Shown here: one piece after another, positions 62,808-64,000 of the stretch
Layout of the letters: each line of letters starts with the position of its first letter
Numbering within the stretch: the stretch's first letter is position 1
NCBI RefSeq assembly: GCF_036492835.1
Contig: NZ_AP025314.1
Span: 2,522,010 to 2,586,009, forward strand
Origin: Fulvitalea axinellae
GTDB lineage: Bacteria > Bacteroidota > Bacteroidia > Cytophagales > Cyclobacteriaceae
DNA length: 64,000 bases
Direction: 5' to 3'
Position numbers and translations under genes: made by a program
The notes under the pieces: generated by a model
What the model saw: only the letters and a program-made list of their open reading frames with translations
Databases searched by the model: none
Told to the model about the DNA's origin: nothing

Positions 62808-64000
62808 TAAATAGGACCCACCGCCTTATTAAACCTTAATTTATTTATAAAAAAAACTCGTCTGTGCTTTTTCCCTTCGGTCTTCAGTTCATTTACTGTT
62901 TCATGCACGCCAAAAACATAAGCGTATTTTCCGGCAAACTCATAAATACCAAAACGTCTGTTCCGCATTTCTTTCTCCGTTTTAACTACAGAATTCCGGT
63001 TGGTTCGAAGAGTAATACGATCTTTCTTTTTGTAAAGGCTTCCCCGTGATGTTACCGTAACGATTTTGCCAAGTTCTAAAGCTAATATGCTTATCGTCGA
63101 ATCAGCTTGAACAGTTGATCTTGCTGATATCTGTTCTGGAATATATGATGACGTATATTTATCGTATTCCAAAGAGGTGTCCCAAAGTGTTTTTCCTGTC
63201 GCCAAATCCACCTGTGCCAATAGTGTATGAACATACTGCAATTTATATTGAGCAGGACTGCCTTGATAAACGGACGACGAATTTTTTACTGAATAATAAC
63301 CGTCGGCCGATAAGGTAATTTGACCGTTTCCGATCATTGGCTTATGAAATAAATAGTTTCGCCCATATCTCAACGGTTTTCCGTTTTGAGCTTTTGACAT
63401 TACTTTTGCTTTATTCTTCCATCGCTTTTTTTCAGGCATATAAGAAAAATAGTTGTCGAGAAGGGCATAGGGATAAAAAAAGGACATTTCCTGTCCGCCT
63501 GGCAGTATTTTGGTCATGAAAAACCCATGGCTTTCTAGTTTTGAATAACCGTGACTGTAGGTCCCGGTAAAAACCATTGCGGTATCGAGTTCGATACTTC
63601 TTACATCCATCAAATTAAACTCCCCCCGGTCAGAAATCTTGTGTGTTTTAAGTACCTTTCCCGTTTCCGAGAATTTTTTATAAATATGTTTCCCATTTGC
63701 GCCTATCTCATTCAGAATAACTGAAAAAGTGTTTTCTGAATCATCCACTTGAATTCTTTCCAATTCCGTTTTCCGAAGATTTAACCCTTGGGCAGTGACC
63801 AGTTTTTTTGTACTTAGATCTAACAACGTCACATTCGGTAGGTAATTGATTTTTCCGCCCATTAACAAATGGTTTCCCACAAACTCAAAATGAGTGAAGT
63901 CGATTAAAAACGGTAACTTAAATTTAATATCACTAGATATCCTTCTCCTCCTATCAATTGATGTCAAAAGGTATTCGTCTTTACGGCTTTCGTCAATCAA
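62804..64000 (-). CDS. unknown protein, C-terminal part (cut by window edge)
   Basis: At least 398 codons open to the window edge; the true start is outside. The visible part is rich in beta-strand-like segments (TLLDLSTKKLV, HIYKKFSETGKVL, LLAQVDLATGKTLWDTSLEYD) resembling a beta-propeller or WD-like protein, with no catalytic motif. Its stop shares two bases with the stop of the hybrid regulator (TTAG, 62804-62807), so the two genes converge and overlap. Function unknown. Confidence 0.7.
   Translation of the reverse strand: MIDESRKDEYLLTSIDRRRRISSDIKFKLPFLIDFTHFEFVGNHLLMGGKINYLPNVTLLDLSTKKLVTAQGLNLRKTELERIQVDDSENTFSVILNEIGANGKHIYKKFSETGKVLKTHKISDRGEFNLMDVRSIELDTAMVFTGTYSHGYSKLESHGFFMTKILPGGQEMSFFYPYALLDNYFSYMPEKKRWKNKAKVMSKAQNGKPLRYGRNYLFHKPMIGNGQITLSADGYYSVKNSSSVYQGSPAQYKLQYVHTLLAQVDLATGKTLWDTSLEYDKYTSSYIPEQISARSTVQADSTISILALELGKIVTVTSRGSLYKKKDRITLRTNRNSVVKTEKEMRNRRFGIYEFAGKYAYVFGVHETVNELKTEGKKHRRVFFINKLRFNKAVGPIY

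Overview
The window reads as chromosome of a free-living Bacteroidota, most like the Cytophagales (Flammeovirga/Fulvitalea-type marine bacteria). Support for this comes from a SusC/SusD pair with FecI-type sigma and FecR anti-sigma, a hybrid two-component regulator, DUF5689 lipoproteins, DUF4293, Mpl, a SerB-SerA fusion, promoters resembling TAnnTTTG and the near absence of Shine-Dalgarno sequences. The genus is an inference. No rRNA, tRNA or CRISPR array was found.

Layout. 1-0.75 kb: 5' part of an IS4-type transposase cut by the window edge, beside an alpha/beta hydrolase. 2-6.4 kb: a small exported protein, an MbnP/MbnH-like pair (copper-protein lipoprotein plus di-heme enzyme), a small basic protein, a degenerate TrpF-like protein, a thioredoxin and a DUF6952-like protein. 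6.4-11.4 kb: divergent GH3 glucosidase and GH92 alpha-mannosidase. 11.7-19.1 kb: a TonB receptor with two DUF5689 lipoproteins (one a tandem triplication) and a divergent secreted endonuclease/exonuclease/phosphatase-family enzyme. 19.2-21.4 kb: monomeric isocitrate dehydrogenase. 21.9-28.8 kb: sigma, anti-sigma, SusC, SusD uptake locus. 29-31.2 kb: mnmE and a DtxR/MntR-type regulator. 31.4-34.5 kb: a second ECF sigma, translationally coupled to an unusual protein with four Trp/Pro repeats, a membrane helix and a beta-barrel-like end, then a lipoprotein. 34.7-37.6 kb: thioesterase, a helical hypothetical protein and about 1.4 kb without clear genes holding a 21-bp tandem repeat. 37.6-44.1 kb: ABC exporter, truA, DUF4293, UbiA-type prenyltransferase, purN, purH. 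44.4-52.6 kb: cell-wall elongation cluster mreB-mreC-mreD-mrdA-rodA-murB with convergent mpl. 53-56.6 kb: dnaB and the SerB-SerA fusion. 56.7-64 kb: a visibly AT-richer end with a membrane-anchored serine hydrolase, a PEBP-family protein, a 1323-residue hybrid two-component regulator and a truncated unknown gene.

The window mixes stable housekeeping blocks (purine synthesis, elongasome, replication helicase, serine synthesis) with accessory nutrient-acquisition modules. The least explained parts are the TonB/DUF5689/nuclease module, the four-repeat sigma partner, the dense dyads beside the DtxR gene, the 21-bp repeat and the TrpF-like protein lacking catalytic residues. All functions are read from motifs and family knowledge; no database search was run.
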